This document shows positions 40,884 to 49,292 of a DNA stretch of 62,314 nucleotides, piece after piece; within the stretch, counting starts at the first letter, position 1; every line of letters begins with the position of its first letter. The notes below the pieces were generated by a model that made no database searches, was not told the origin of the DNA, and saw nothing but the letters and a program-made list of their open reading frames with translations. This stretch comes from Legionella bozemanae (GTDB taxonomy: Bacteria > Pseudomonadota > Gammaproteobacteria > Legionellales > Legionellaceae), in assembly GCF_001648595.1 (NCBI RefSeq), contig NZ_LBAW01000023.1, positions 1 through 62,314 of the forward strand. Reading direction: 5' to 3'. The translations under genes and the position numbers were made by a program.

Positions 40884-41448
40884 GTTCAGCTCCCATAATA
40901 AATAGCTTGGGATTATTTAAAACCTCCTGAATGAAAAGATCTTGTTTTTGTAAAGATGCCTTCCATTGTTCCCTGGAATATATTTTGGGATTAATTTCTC
41001 TCCCTAAGCTAGCTTGAGCAGCATAAAGAGCCTCAACTGCTTCTGTAAAATCAACCTCACCAATAATAAGCACATCAATATCACTTCCAAGGTTTTCAGT
41101 TCCTTTGGCCACCGAACCAAAAACAAAAGCTACTTCAATTTTTTCAGCTAATGGAGTTAAAAAATCAAACAACACATTCACCAAACCAGACGTTTTCTTT
41201 AAAATGCTTGCAAGCTCCGTATAAATAGGAAAATTTCGATTTGCTTGGTAATAAACTTGATTACCACTCTGCTCGCGCAGAAGTACTTTGGATTTAGCAA
41301 GTTTGGATAGTTCTCGATGAAGTGTACCCGCTGTGGTATTCGTTAACCGCGCAATCTCTCGGACATGATAACGCTCATCAGGATGAAGCAATAAAAGTGC
41401 CAGCACACGCCGCCGATATTCAGAAAACAATATTGAAGTATCAAACAT
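40870..41448 (-). CDS. Winged-helix/MNT nucleotidyltransferase (antitoxin-like)
   Basis: 192 aa. N-terminal winged helix (residues 1-75: RRRVLALLLLHPDERYHVREIARLTNTTAGTLHRELSKL) fused to a minimal nucleotidyltransferase with VAFVFGSVAKGTENLGSDIDVLIIG (GS...DxD). The fusion lets the antitoxin bind its own promoter; a perfect 8-bp dyad starts 10 bp upstream of the ATG. The active-site GSxxxG and DxD are intact, so it may AMPylate the HEPN partner. HEPN follows with an overlap. Confidence 0.85.
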   Translation of the reverse strand: MFDTSILFSEYRRRVLALLLLHPDERYHVREIARLTNTTAGTLHRELSKLAKSKVLLREQSGNQVYYQANRNFPIYTELASILKKTSGLVNVLFDFLTPLAEKIEVAFVFGSVAKGTENLGSDIDVLIIGEVDFTEAVEALYAAQASLGREINPKIYSREQWKASLQKQDLFIQEVLNNPKLFIMGAEHDLG

Positions 41449-41457
41449 GATTTTTAT

Positions 41458-41480
41458 ATTGAAGCCAATTAAGCTTCAAT
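41458..41480 (-). promoter_or_regulatory. Operator-like inverted repeat upstream of wHTH-MNT
   Basis: ATTGAAGC-7 bp-GCTTCAAT, a perfect 8-bp dyad located 10 bp upstream of the ATG of the wHTH-MNT gene. Position and symmetry fit an autoregulatory site for the N-terminal winged helix. Confidence 0.6.
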
Positions 41481-41858
41481 CATAGCCTAAAAAGCTACAC
41501 CATTCAATCAGATAAATAAGAAAAACCAGAAAAATAAGTATAAGCTATAAGTCGACTAATCCCTGAACCGAATTAACACCACAACCAATGACTTCAATGA
41601 TCTTGTGTCGAGACTTAATGCCCTCGTTTTATTTTGATTTGCCCTTTAGAAACCTTAAACAAGGCTATCAGCATTTGGGAACAATTAAAAATTATTTAGA
41701 AGGCATGATCGGATTATCGAGGAAACAATTGTAGAAAGAATGGGAGGCATGCTCTCCGCAAGAGAATAATGCCTTGAAAAAACAATAGAACAAACTAAGC
41801 ATCTGTTCTCCCAAGTTGAAACTTTTATTGAAATTAATCGTAAAAGTTCATAAATAAA
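41481..41858. other. Intergenic region with one iteron-like copy and ORF debris
   Basis: CCTAAAAAGCTACACCATT at 41486-41504 closely matches the iteron core at 45433 and 44138. Around 41700-41851 a decayed frame with one in-frame stop reads MGGMLSARE, stop, CLEKTIEQTKHLFSQVETFI, of unknown origin. No gene is called. Confidence 0.4.
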
Positions 41859-42656
41859 TTAGAAAGGAAAAGGAGGTAACTGATTCCTATCTCTAAGCCA
41901 GAATGAATGATGCCACTCTTCATAGATGGAAACGGGCATATTGCTTTGCTTAAACTCATCAAAAGATAAGTCGCAAAGAAACCATTTGAGGAATTCCGCA
42001 CAAGTTTCCGGACTTATTAATTGACCGGACTGATAAGCCTCATCAAACATTTTATGTAGATGAAATGAAGTTGTTTCTCTTAAAATTTTTTGAATTCTTG
42101 TATCCACTTCCCCTGGAATAACACAAGACACACCAATATTTTTCTCTGCTAACTCTTTTCTCACAATAGCAGTTACTTCATCCAAACCCGCTTTACTGGC
42201 ACAGTATGTTGAACTTTCTTTAAGTTTCAGAGTGGCAGCTCTTGATGTAACAAATAAAATCCGAGACTTCTCAGGCATCCGTACTGCAAGAAGTGCCGTA
42301 AGTTTCATTGGAGCTAATAAATTAACCTGAAAAACTTCGTCAATACTATCACAATCGTATTCGGTCAACGGACGTGGAGGACTTTTCATTCCTGCATTTT
42401 GAACTAAAAGATGAAGAAGTATTCCAGAATCATTAATAATTTTAGCAACCTGTTCGATATCACTATTGCGAGTAAAATCCGATTGAATGGGAACAAAACG
42501 AGGATATAGCGCTTTAGTATCCTCTAAGCTGCTCACATCCCGTCCTGTTCCATAGACAACCCAGCCGTCACCTAAAAGAATTTTAGCGAGTTCAAGACCA
42601 ATTCCATGGCTGGCTCCGGTCACTAATGCAGCTTTATTATTGTTGATGTTCGTCAT
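41859..42656 (-). CDS. Short-chain dehydrogenase/reductase
   Basis: About 265 aa from ATG 42656 (AAGGA upstream; the longer frame adds 16 unlikely residues). Classical SDR features: cofactor loop TGASHGIG near residue 14, QNAG in place of NNAG (~87), catalytic Ser in LFVTSRAAT, YCASK (Tyr/Lys), and PGEVDT. The C-terminus is unusual, with an LRDRNQLPPFPF end. The substrate is unknown. It may be part of a unit with the response regulator 200 bp upstream on the same strand; the spacing leaves this open. Confidence 0.82.
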   Translation of the reverse strand: MTNINNNKAALVTGASHGIGLELAKILLGDGWVVYGTGRDVSSLEDTKALYPRFVPIQSDFTRNSDIEQVAKIINDSGILLHLLVQNAGMKSPPRPLTEYDCDSIDEVFQVNLLAPMKLTALLAVRMPEKSRILFVTSRAATLKLKESSTYCASKAGLDEVTAIVRKELAEKNIGVSCVIPGEVDTRIQKILRETTSFHLHKMFDEAYQSGQLISPETCAEFLKWFLCDLSFDEFKQSNMPVSIYEEWHHSFWLRDRNQLPPFPF

Positions 42657-42864
42657 GAAGCATTCCTTGAAACTTAAGTTAATTTCGAGGGATATGGTAA
42701 TCAAAGTTGAATAAAGTTAACAGTTTATTCTTAATTCATGTGTTACTAATTGAGTTAATTCTGTAATACTCTCTTTGATTTTAATAATAGTAGGCAAAAC
42801 CTGAAGAACCTGCTCTATACCAATGTCCTGCTGCTCTTTATCAGAGCTAAAAGAACGCTCTATA

Positions 42865-43857
42865 TTATCTCTCTGCTAGATATGAGGAATATGAAATCAC
42901 CCTTCCCCAATCTATAGAATCGGTTAAATGATCTTTGGTAATACTGTAGTAGTAATTGTTATCTAGCTTTTGCGCATCAAATAAATAGTTAACCCACTCA
43001 GCTATTGGTTTTTTATATTCTTTTTCTGATAACAAGAACAATATTTTTTCTTTTTTTGCAACCGCGGCCATAGTCTGCTCGGGTAGCTCATATCCCTGCA
43101 TTAAATCTAATTGATCAGATAACTCTTTTACGTGTCTAATGATAAGCCATGTAGGTTTGGCATCTTTATCAAGAAATACAACACTCCCTGAATTATCAAC
43201 TAGATAATATTCAACAGATTGTGCCTGCGTTTGAACATTGGCAAATAATTGCTGATATAATTCATTATCAAATAAATCATTAATGGAGTTTTCATATGCA
43301 TTAACTATATTCTTTGTTAACTCTCTGAAGTAGCGCTGAGTTAGGTCATGCACAGCTAATGTAATTTCTGGATATAAATTTTCACTTGTCTTGAGTATAA
43401 ATTTATCAATTAGGCCATTATTGAACGCTTTGATCGCTGTATCTTTATCTGCTTCTGCAGTTAACATAATTTTAAAGACTTTTCTCTCTTTAAGTCTTTT
43501 GCAAAATTCAATTCCATTAATAGCGGGCATTTGATAGTCCACAACTAACAGTGGTGCATGCTCAAACCTTGCTTTATCATAAATCAGGTTTAACATTTTA
43601 CTAACATCAAATCCAATAACCCGATCATTAGTAGTATCTAGATTAACATCATTCATCAATTTGAAAATTGATTGGCTAACATCCTGACTATCGTTATCAA
43701 TCAGCTGAAAAGCTTTATCTGAATTTGTAAGTGTTAGTATATTAAATTTTTCGCCAAATTCTAAATCTAACGCATCCAAAAATGCACGGTTATCATCTAA
43801 AAAAATGACTTTTATCGGATGATAAAAACATGTAGGTCTTGCATCAATAATAGTCAT
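42865..43857 (-). CDS. Atypical response regulator with insertion in the receiver domain
   Basis: 330 aa. Acidic pair in VIFLDDNRAFLDAL (residues ~20), but the phosphoacceptor Asp only comes at about residue 108 in LLVVDYQMPAINGIEF, so about 40 extra residues sit before beta3. Then IMLTAEADKDTAIKAFNNGLIDKFILK (Thr and Lys). The output half (residues 160-330) has no known DNA-binding domain and contains YYLVDNSGSVVFLDKDAKP. It may be an LqsR-like regulator or the partner of the hybrid kinase encoded at 50603. RBS AGAGG. Confidence 0.7.
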   Translation of the reverse strand: MTIIDARPTCFYHPIKVIFLDDNRAFLDALDLEFGEKFNILTLTNSDKAFQLIDNDSQDVSQSIFKLMNDVNLDTTNDRVIGFDVSKMLNLIYDKARFEHAPLLVVDYQMPAINGIEFCKRLKERKVFKIMLTAEADKDTAIKAFNNGLIDKFILKTSENLYPEITLAVHDLTQRYFRELTKNIVNAYENSINDLFDNELYQQLFANVQTQAQSVEYYLVDNSGSVVFLDKDAKPTWLIIRHVKELSDQLDLMQGYELPEQTMAAVAKKEKILFLLSEKEYKKPIAEWVNYLFDAQKLDNNYYYSITKDHLTDSIDWGRVISYSSYLAER

Positions 43858-45432
43858 ATAGTTATTCCTCTACGTTACAGCTTTAATTGCATCACACCCA
43901 TGATAAGTCGCCAATATTTCAGACTGTTAATTTATAATGTATTGTTCCATTATCATTGCTGTTAAGGAAAATTAAACTAACATGGATGTCGCTTTGTATA
44001 ATAAATGATTCTTCAAATTTTTTCCTCCTCAATTTTATATTTAGTCAGTTAAGTTGTAGTGGTTTATATTTTTGCGATTAAGTTTGAATCCTTTCCTGTT
44101 AATTTGTAATCATCATAATTTGCTCTAAAATTCGCCGCCTCATAAATCTACACCATTCCATAACTCCATGTGAATTACAGAATATTATTTATTTTTATTG
44201 TTTACAATCAATGAGTTACTAAAATTATCCCCCGGGGACAATTGATGAAACCGATAATTCCAGGCAGAGGTCTCGTGAAATTAAAAGCTCTTATTGAAAC
44301 AGAACCAGGATCAAATTTAATAAAAAATTCAACCGTCCAAAACAAAAAAACATCATCCTAAAGATGATTAAGATTTTCATAAAATTAGGATGCAACTCTA
44401 TTAATTAATTTTTGTAGATGATTGATTCGTCACACACTGAGTACAGGTTGATTACTTTAATATTTAAAAAACAAGTTTTGCTTAAATCAGGAATAAATTT
44501 CTTAGATCTATAAATGAGTTAAACAATACTGCGAGGGAAAAGAGCTTATCGTTAAATGGGATTATTGAAAAATGCTAAGCGATAAAACTATTTACCTTGA
44601 TAATAGATACATAGTTATAAAAACCAATTTATCCATTCAAGTAGAGACGATAATCTTAGCTCCAACAACACCAGCGGTCATTATTCGTTAAAACAATATA
44701 ATCCTCGCTATTGATAAAGACAAATACAATGGATTTAACTCAATACGTGGATCCTTATTACTTGCATATATTGCTTAATAATCAAGATACTTGGCAAGAA
44801 TTAATCACATACTAACACCGCTACAAAGTAGCAATTGATATGATTCTTTAATCACATAAGCGTGTCGCTACCTCGTTAAAAATTCTGGAACATCCCAGTC
44901 CCCAGAATTCACGCGTCAACGCGACAGGTTAAAGGCCGCGACAGCCCTGTTTCCGGCACGTTTGCTCTGAACGAACAAAGCGTACGCCTGCACCAATGAC
45001 TCTACGGCTGTATAAAGATTTACTCCGCGTCCCTTCAGGCTGTATGCATAAATTGCAGCCTATCGCGGACTACGCGCCTTGGCGTGCGAATGAAGTTATT
45101 CTGTTACAACTAGAAATGAAAATGTAGAATATGGGAATAACATTCGTTTATATCTATTCCCGAATTTGTTCTATTATCAAAATCAATCAATATATAATTT
45201 ATTCGAGTAAATGCAAAAAATATAGTGTGGTACTATCCGCTTTAACATATCTTAGTGCACGATAGAAAGTTTAATACAAAAGATAAGTATACCAAAAGAA
45301 ACATCAGGATAATCTTTTACTAAGATTCACAATACCACTAGCCACTCCGAATTTTCAAAGTTTCTAGAGCAAAAAAACCAGCCGCCTAAAATCGATCATC
45401 CATTGCATTAAAAAGTTTATAGATAAAAGACA
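43858..45432. other. Gene-poor region upstream of the replication origin
   Basis: Holds an iteron-like pair at 44138-44166 (CATAAATCTACACCATT, then CCATAACTCC), a possible 38-codon ORF at 44245-44361 starting MKPIIPGRGLVKLK, a decayed frame at 44572-44778 (one in-frame TAA at 44689) starting MLSDKTIYLDNRYIVI, and a GC-rich segment described separately. Otherwise AT-rich with no clear genes. Confidence 0.45.
44861..45115. other. GC-rich structured island of unknown nature
   Basis: A ~250-bp block clearly richer in GC than its AT-rich flanks, with sharp edges. It contains several dyads: AATTCTGG/CCAGAATT (44881-44909), CGCGT/ACGCG (near 44913), ACAGG/CCTGT, and GGCTG/CAGCC. On the minus strand one frame is open for ~40 codons (SLKGRGVNLYTAVESLVQAY, continuing FVQSKRAGNRAVAAFNLSR), then stops. 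It could be a repeat element, a structured RNA or the remnant of an inserted gene; not identified. Confidence 0.45.
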
Positions 45433-45574
45433 CCCCATAAAGCTACACCATTACCATATAACTACACCACAACACCCCATAAAGCTACACATATGATTGA
45501 AAAACCTTTTGAACCCCATATTACTACACAGAAAAACTCATAAACCTACACTATTACTCCCAAATAGATACACA
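45433..45574. repeat. oriV: Iteron array of the plasmid replication origin
   Basis: Six 17-bp repeats, best form CCCCATAAAGCTACACA, start at 45433, 45453, 45475, 45514, 45536 and 45558, so they are spaced 20, 22, 39, 22 and 22 bp, about two helical turns. The 39-bp gap suggests a lost copy near 45494. They are followed by a very AT-rich stretch up to parA. Array plus Rep_3 initiator downstream defines an iteron-type origin. No perfect DnaA box was seen beside it. Confidence 0.85.
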
Positions 45575-45774
45575 ATGATCCTTTCATAAATCATTTAAAA
45601 TCAATTAGTTATTGTTATTTTATGTAAGGAATCTATGAATAGAAGAAAAAAGATATATATTTTTCTTTTTTATAAATTTAAATGAATAGTACAAATTACC
45701 GCTTGCAAATTCATTTCAAAATAGATAGCCTATAACAAATAGTACAAAACACCTTATTGTAAGAAGGGGGATGG

Positions 45775-46689
45775 ATGAAAGTAATTACAACAGCAGGAAA
45801 CAAAGGAGGGATTGGCAAATCAACTATTGCACTCACTCTTGCACAATATCTAGCTAAATGTAAAAACATGAAAGGCGCATTTATTGATTTAGACCCACAA
45901 GGTAATTCTTCATCTAGCTTAATTCCAACCACCAGAGATCCTGCTCACCCAACTGGTTATATGCCTAAAGCACATCCAGAGTGGGATCCTAATAACTTAC
46001 CAGAAGATGATCCACATTGGGATGGTGTTAGTAGTATTGCAGACATATTCATAGGTAAATCTATTTATCCATACCCAACATGGGTTGACAATTTACATTG
46101 TTTTCCTTCTTTTGCTTCCTTACTTGAAGACGCACAGCGTGTTCTAAAAGTAGATGTGAAAGAAAAGGTTATAAATCGTCTTAAAGAATTTACAGAAATG
46201 TTATCAACCCACAGTGATTATCAATTTGTTATTATTGATACGAATCCACAGTTTGGTCCACTAACAATGGCAGGGTTGCGAGCAGCAACTCATGGCCTAT
46301 TACCAACTGAACTTGAACAATATGGTATTAATGGAACCATAGGCATGATTCAAGCAATTTCACAAGAGCAACTTAGAAGAGTAAAAGACGACACAATCAA
46401 AATAGCGGGAATTTTACCTAACCAAGTTCGTAAAACAGCTGTACATACTAAATTCCTTAATGATTTGCGTTCAATAGAAAAATCAGAAGAATGGTTGTTA
46501 CCTCCTATCGCCCAAAGAACTATATATTCAGAATTGGTAGTAGAAGATGCAAAACCTAATTGCGTATTTAATCTACCGAAAACGCATCTAGCTAGAATTG
46601 AAAGTGAGAAATGGTGCTCTTATGTATATGACAGAGTATTTAATAATGTATATAACAAAATAGAAGAAAAGGAGGCTTCTTATGGTTAG
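45775..46689 (+). CDS. parA: ParA-family partition ATPase
   Basis: 304 aa. Deviant Walker A KGGIGKST at residues 10-17, Walker A' in IDLDPQGNSSSS, and DTNPQFGPLTMAGL (switch/Walker B region). No N-terminal HTH extension, so it is a type Ib-like or short type Ia ParA. It drives plasmid segregation with the downstream ParB, whose start overlaps by 8 bp. The start is ATG behind AAGGGGG. The iteron array lies 200 bp upstream. Confidence 0.92.
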   Translation: MKVITTAGNKGGIGKSTIALTLAQYLAKCKNMKGAFIDLDPQGNSSSSLIPTTRDPAHPTGYMPKAHPEWDPNNLPEDDPHWDGVSSIADIFIGKSIYPYPTWVDNLHCFPSFASLLEDAQRVLKVDVKEKVINRLKEFTEMLSTHSDYQFVIIDTNPQFGPLTMAGLRAATHGLLPTELEQYGINGTIGMIQAISQEQLRRVKDDTIKIAGILPNQVRKTAVHTKFLNDLRSIEKSEEWLLPPIAQRTIYSELVVEDAKPNCVFNLPKTHLARIESEKWCSYVYDRVFNNVYNKIEEKEASYG

Positions 46690-47710
46690 TAAATTCAAAC
46701 TGAATTCAGTCAAAACCGGAGAGACAAAGGAAGCCATATCAAGAACACTGGCGATTGCCAATGATTACGCTGGGGAACTGTCAATAGAAGTATTGTCCTT
46801 AGATAAAATAGAACTTGATCCAGAAAACAATCGTGAATTAGCACTAACCCTTCATGATGCTATGAATGGAATAGATCCCTCTGATCCTGATTACGCAAAA
46901 AAGAAAAATGATTGGAAGTCACTTGAGTCATTAGCGAAAACTATTCTAGATGATCAGTTAATTAATCCCATATTTGTATACAGATTTGGAAACAAATGTC
47001 GTTTAATTGCTGGCGAACGTAGAACCCTAGCTTCAGCAATTGCTGGTAAAAAGGAAATTATAGCAAGAATTGCAAGTCAACGACCAGTCGGTACAAAGTT
47101 AAGAGTTCTACAGTGGATTGAGAATAATGAACGTGTTGACTTATCTCTTGCTGAAAGAGTTGCGAGTATTGAGGCTATTGTTAAGGAATATTTAAACGAA
47201 AATAAAGATAAAAATGATAACGAGAAAATAACATCAAAAGTTCTAAGTGACTTAACAGGAATGTCCATAACACAATCTCGAAGATATATTCTGATTCTGC
47301 AAGCTAGCCCAGAAATAAAACAAGCGATTGCTGAAGGAAAAATAGAGAATATAAAATTAATTGAATTAATTATTTCAGTTGAAAATGCAGAACATCAACA
47401 AGTTCTTTTAAAGGCTGCCATAAAAAATCTATCCTTTGATGCAATTGTTAAGCTAAAAAAAGAACTCGAATTTTCATTAGTCACAAAAAAAGAAATAAGA
47501 GGACGTAAACAACTAAATGTTAGTTTAGGTAAGGTAAAACCAAATATTGCCAAAATTATCTTTGATGCCTTAGTTTCAAGCAGCATTCTACACGAGAGTA
47601 TTGTCGAGCAAATGAATACGATAAGCAATAATGTTCAATGGAATAATGGTAAATCAGTTGAGGAATGCTTTAAAAAAATAATTCCTCTAATTGCTCAGGA
47701 AGTGCGATAA
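46682..47710 (+). CDS. parB: ParB-family partition protein (plasmid type)
   Basis: 342 aa. ParB/Srx-like N-terminal domain with ...LAKTILDDQLINPIFVYRFGNKCRLIAGERRTLAS (box II GERR), a central HTH (SKVLSDLTGMSITQSRRYILILQ) and a dimerisation tail. It is coupled to parA by an 8-bp overlap. It binds a centromere (parS) not identified here. It is quite different from the second ParB at 49293. Confidence 0.88.
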   Translation: MVSKFKLNSVKTGETKEAISRTLAIANDYAGELSIEVLSLDKIELDPENNRELALTLHDAMNGIDPSDPDYAKKKNDWKSLESLAKTILDDQLINPIFVYRFGNKCRLIAGERRTLASAIAGKKEIIARIASQRPVGTKLRVLQWIENNERVDLSLAERVASIEAIVKEYLNENKDKNDNEKITSKVLSDLTGMSITQSRRYILILQASPEIKQAIAEGKIENIKLIELIISVENAEHQQVLLKAAIKNLSFDAIVKLKKELEFSLVTKKEIRGRKQLNVSLGKVKPNIAKIIFDALVSSSILHESIVEQMNTISNNVQWNNGKSVEECFKKIIPLIAQEVR

Positions 47711-47712
47711 AA

Positions 47713-48084
47713 ATGAATAAACTAAAACTCAATAATAATGAAGATGACAAGAAAATTATTACATTTACTATTAATAAAGAAATAAAAGAGTCACTCAGAG
47801 AAATTCTGTTAAATTCTGAAAAATATAATTTAAAAAAGAAAACTGATTGGGTGAACGAAGCCATAATAATGTTGAAGGAAAATCCTGATTACAAAGAAAT
47901 GGTGCTCAATGCAGAAGGGAATAGTGAAAATTTTGTATTTGATAAGATTTACATGACATTTAAGCAACGATGTTTTTTTTCTGATATGAGAAATGAAGTT
48001 GTAAAGGAATATCCTGATATAAGAGGCCCTCAAACTGCCATAATACGCGCTGCTATTTTGAGTAGAATAATGAGGAAAAAATAA
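47713..48084 (+). CDS. Small basic protein of the replication/partition operon
   Basis: 123 aa, unknown. Starts 3 bp after parB and ends 26 bp before the initiator gene, so it is part of the operon. The N-terminal ITFTINKEIKESLREILLNSEKYNLKKKTDWVNEAI could be a ribbon-helix-helix (beta strand, helix, turn, helix), and the C-terminus GPQTAIIRAAILSRIMRKK is basic. A DNA-binding role in copy control or partition is plausible. Confidence 0.6.
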   Translation: MNKLKLNNNEDDKKIITFTINKEIKESLREILLNSEKYNLKKKTDWVNEAIIMLKENPDYKEMVLNAEGNSENFVFDKIYMTFKQRCFFSDMRNEVVKEYPDIRGPQTAIIRAAILSRIMRKK

Positions 48085-48109
48085 GAAAAAAGGCCAAACG
48101 GAATCGGTA

Positions 48110-49291
48110 ATGTTCGCTGAGAAAACAATACGTAAACATGTAACAATTATTCATGCATACTCTTTAATGAGCGTATTGCAACGTAAAATTGTTAATGTGC
48201 TTTTATATGAAGCAATAAAAGGGGATGGCCGCATAAATAACCATCAAAACTCGGTGGCTGTGGAATGTAATATGCCTTTTTCTAAACTGTCAAAAGCAGT
48301 TAAGTTCAATAGTAATAATACCCAATATCTAAAGGAGTCCATTGATGGGTTGGCATCATTAAAAATAGAATGGAATTTATTGAAAGATAAGGTGCCTACA
48401 GATATCTCTTTTTTAAATTTACGAGTATTACATGGTGCACCTACATTCTATCAAGATAATACCATCAATTTTTCTTTTCATAAAATCATGCTTGATTTAC
48501 TAGTTAACCCATCTATATACGGTACTATCGACATTGATCTGCAATCTGAATTTGAATCAAAATATGGTCATGCTCTTTATGAAAATAGCACACGTTTTAT
48601 TAACTTACAAAAAAATAAAATTATTCAGTTAGATACATTTAGAAAAATTTTAGGAGTGCCTGAACATAAATATCCAAGTATGAGGGAGCTTACGAGAAAT
48701 GTTATTTCTCCCTCATTAGAAGAGGTTAATGATCGTGCTAATTTTGTTGTTAGTTTGGAGCCAATAAGAGTTGGTAGGAAAGTTATTGGATTTGAGGTGT
48801 TAGTCCAGAACAAAAAAAATACAACAATATCAGAGGTAAGTTGTATTGATAGTGAAAACGAGAAGATAAATAAAGAAATAAAAGCAACTTTTGGCATATT
48901 AAATGGAGCTGTGTTAGAAAATATCATCAATAATTACTCAGAAGAATATATCCAAGAGAAGATTAACTATACCAAGAAATATGCAAAAAAAGAGCTCACA
49001 GGTTTTTATCCTATTCCATATTTTATTAGTGCTTTAAAATATGATTATAAATTTAAGGAAGAACCTAATCCTGAAGGTTCTCAAAAAAAATTATCTAATG
49101 AAGAAATTGAGTGGGAAAAGAAATTATTCGCTTTACAGGCAGAGCTCAATCATTGGGAAAAACTATCGGGTTATACTAAAGCTGGAGATAATCAAGAGCA
49201 TATTAAAAACATGCAAAAATTTGTTCTGGAATCCCAAGAAAAATTAAAGAAACATTATTTAGAAAAGCCAACTAAAAGGGAGGCGGTTTAA
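48110..49291 (+). CDS. repB: Replication initiator protein, Rep_3/RepB family
   Basis: 393 aa. Two winged-helix domains typical of iteron-plasmid initiators: N-terminal VTIIHAYSLMSVLQRKIVNVLLYEA, FSKLSKAVKFNSNNTQYLKESIDGLASLKIEWN, and GHALYENSTRFINLQKNKIIQLDTFRKILGVPEHKYPSMRELTRNVISPSLEEVN (the second winged helix). The C-terminal ~120 residues are charged. It should bind the iterons at 45433-45574 as monomer to start replication and as dimer to repress or handcuff. Confidence 0.88.
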   Translation: MFAEKTIRKHVTIIHAYSLMSVLQRKIVNVLLYEAIKGDGRINNHQNSVAVECNMPFSKLSKAVKFNSNNTQYLKESIDGLASLKIEWNLLKDKVPTDISFLNLRVLHGAPTFYQDNTINFSFHKIMLDLLVNPSIYGTIDIDLQSEFESKYGHALYENSTRFINLQKNKIIQLDTFRKILGVPEHKYPSMRELTRNVISPSLEEVNDRANFVVSLEPIRVGRKVIGFEVLVQNKKNTTISEVSCIDSENEKINKEIKATFGILNGAVLENIINNYSEEYIQEKINYTKKYAKKELTGFYPIPYFISALKYDYKFKEEPNPEGSQKKLSNEEIEWEKKLFALQAELNHWEKLSGYTKAGDNQEHIKNMQKFVLESQEKLKKHYLEKPTKREAV

Positions 49292-49292
49292 T

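Noticed and set aside
42716..42864. Open minus stretch reading SSDKEQQDIGIEQVLQVLPT after the response regulator
   Set aside because: No start codon other than an internal TTG, and stops just upstream; possibly a gene remnant but not supportable.
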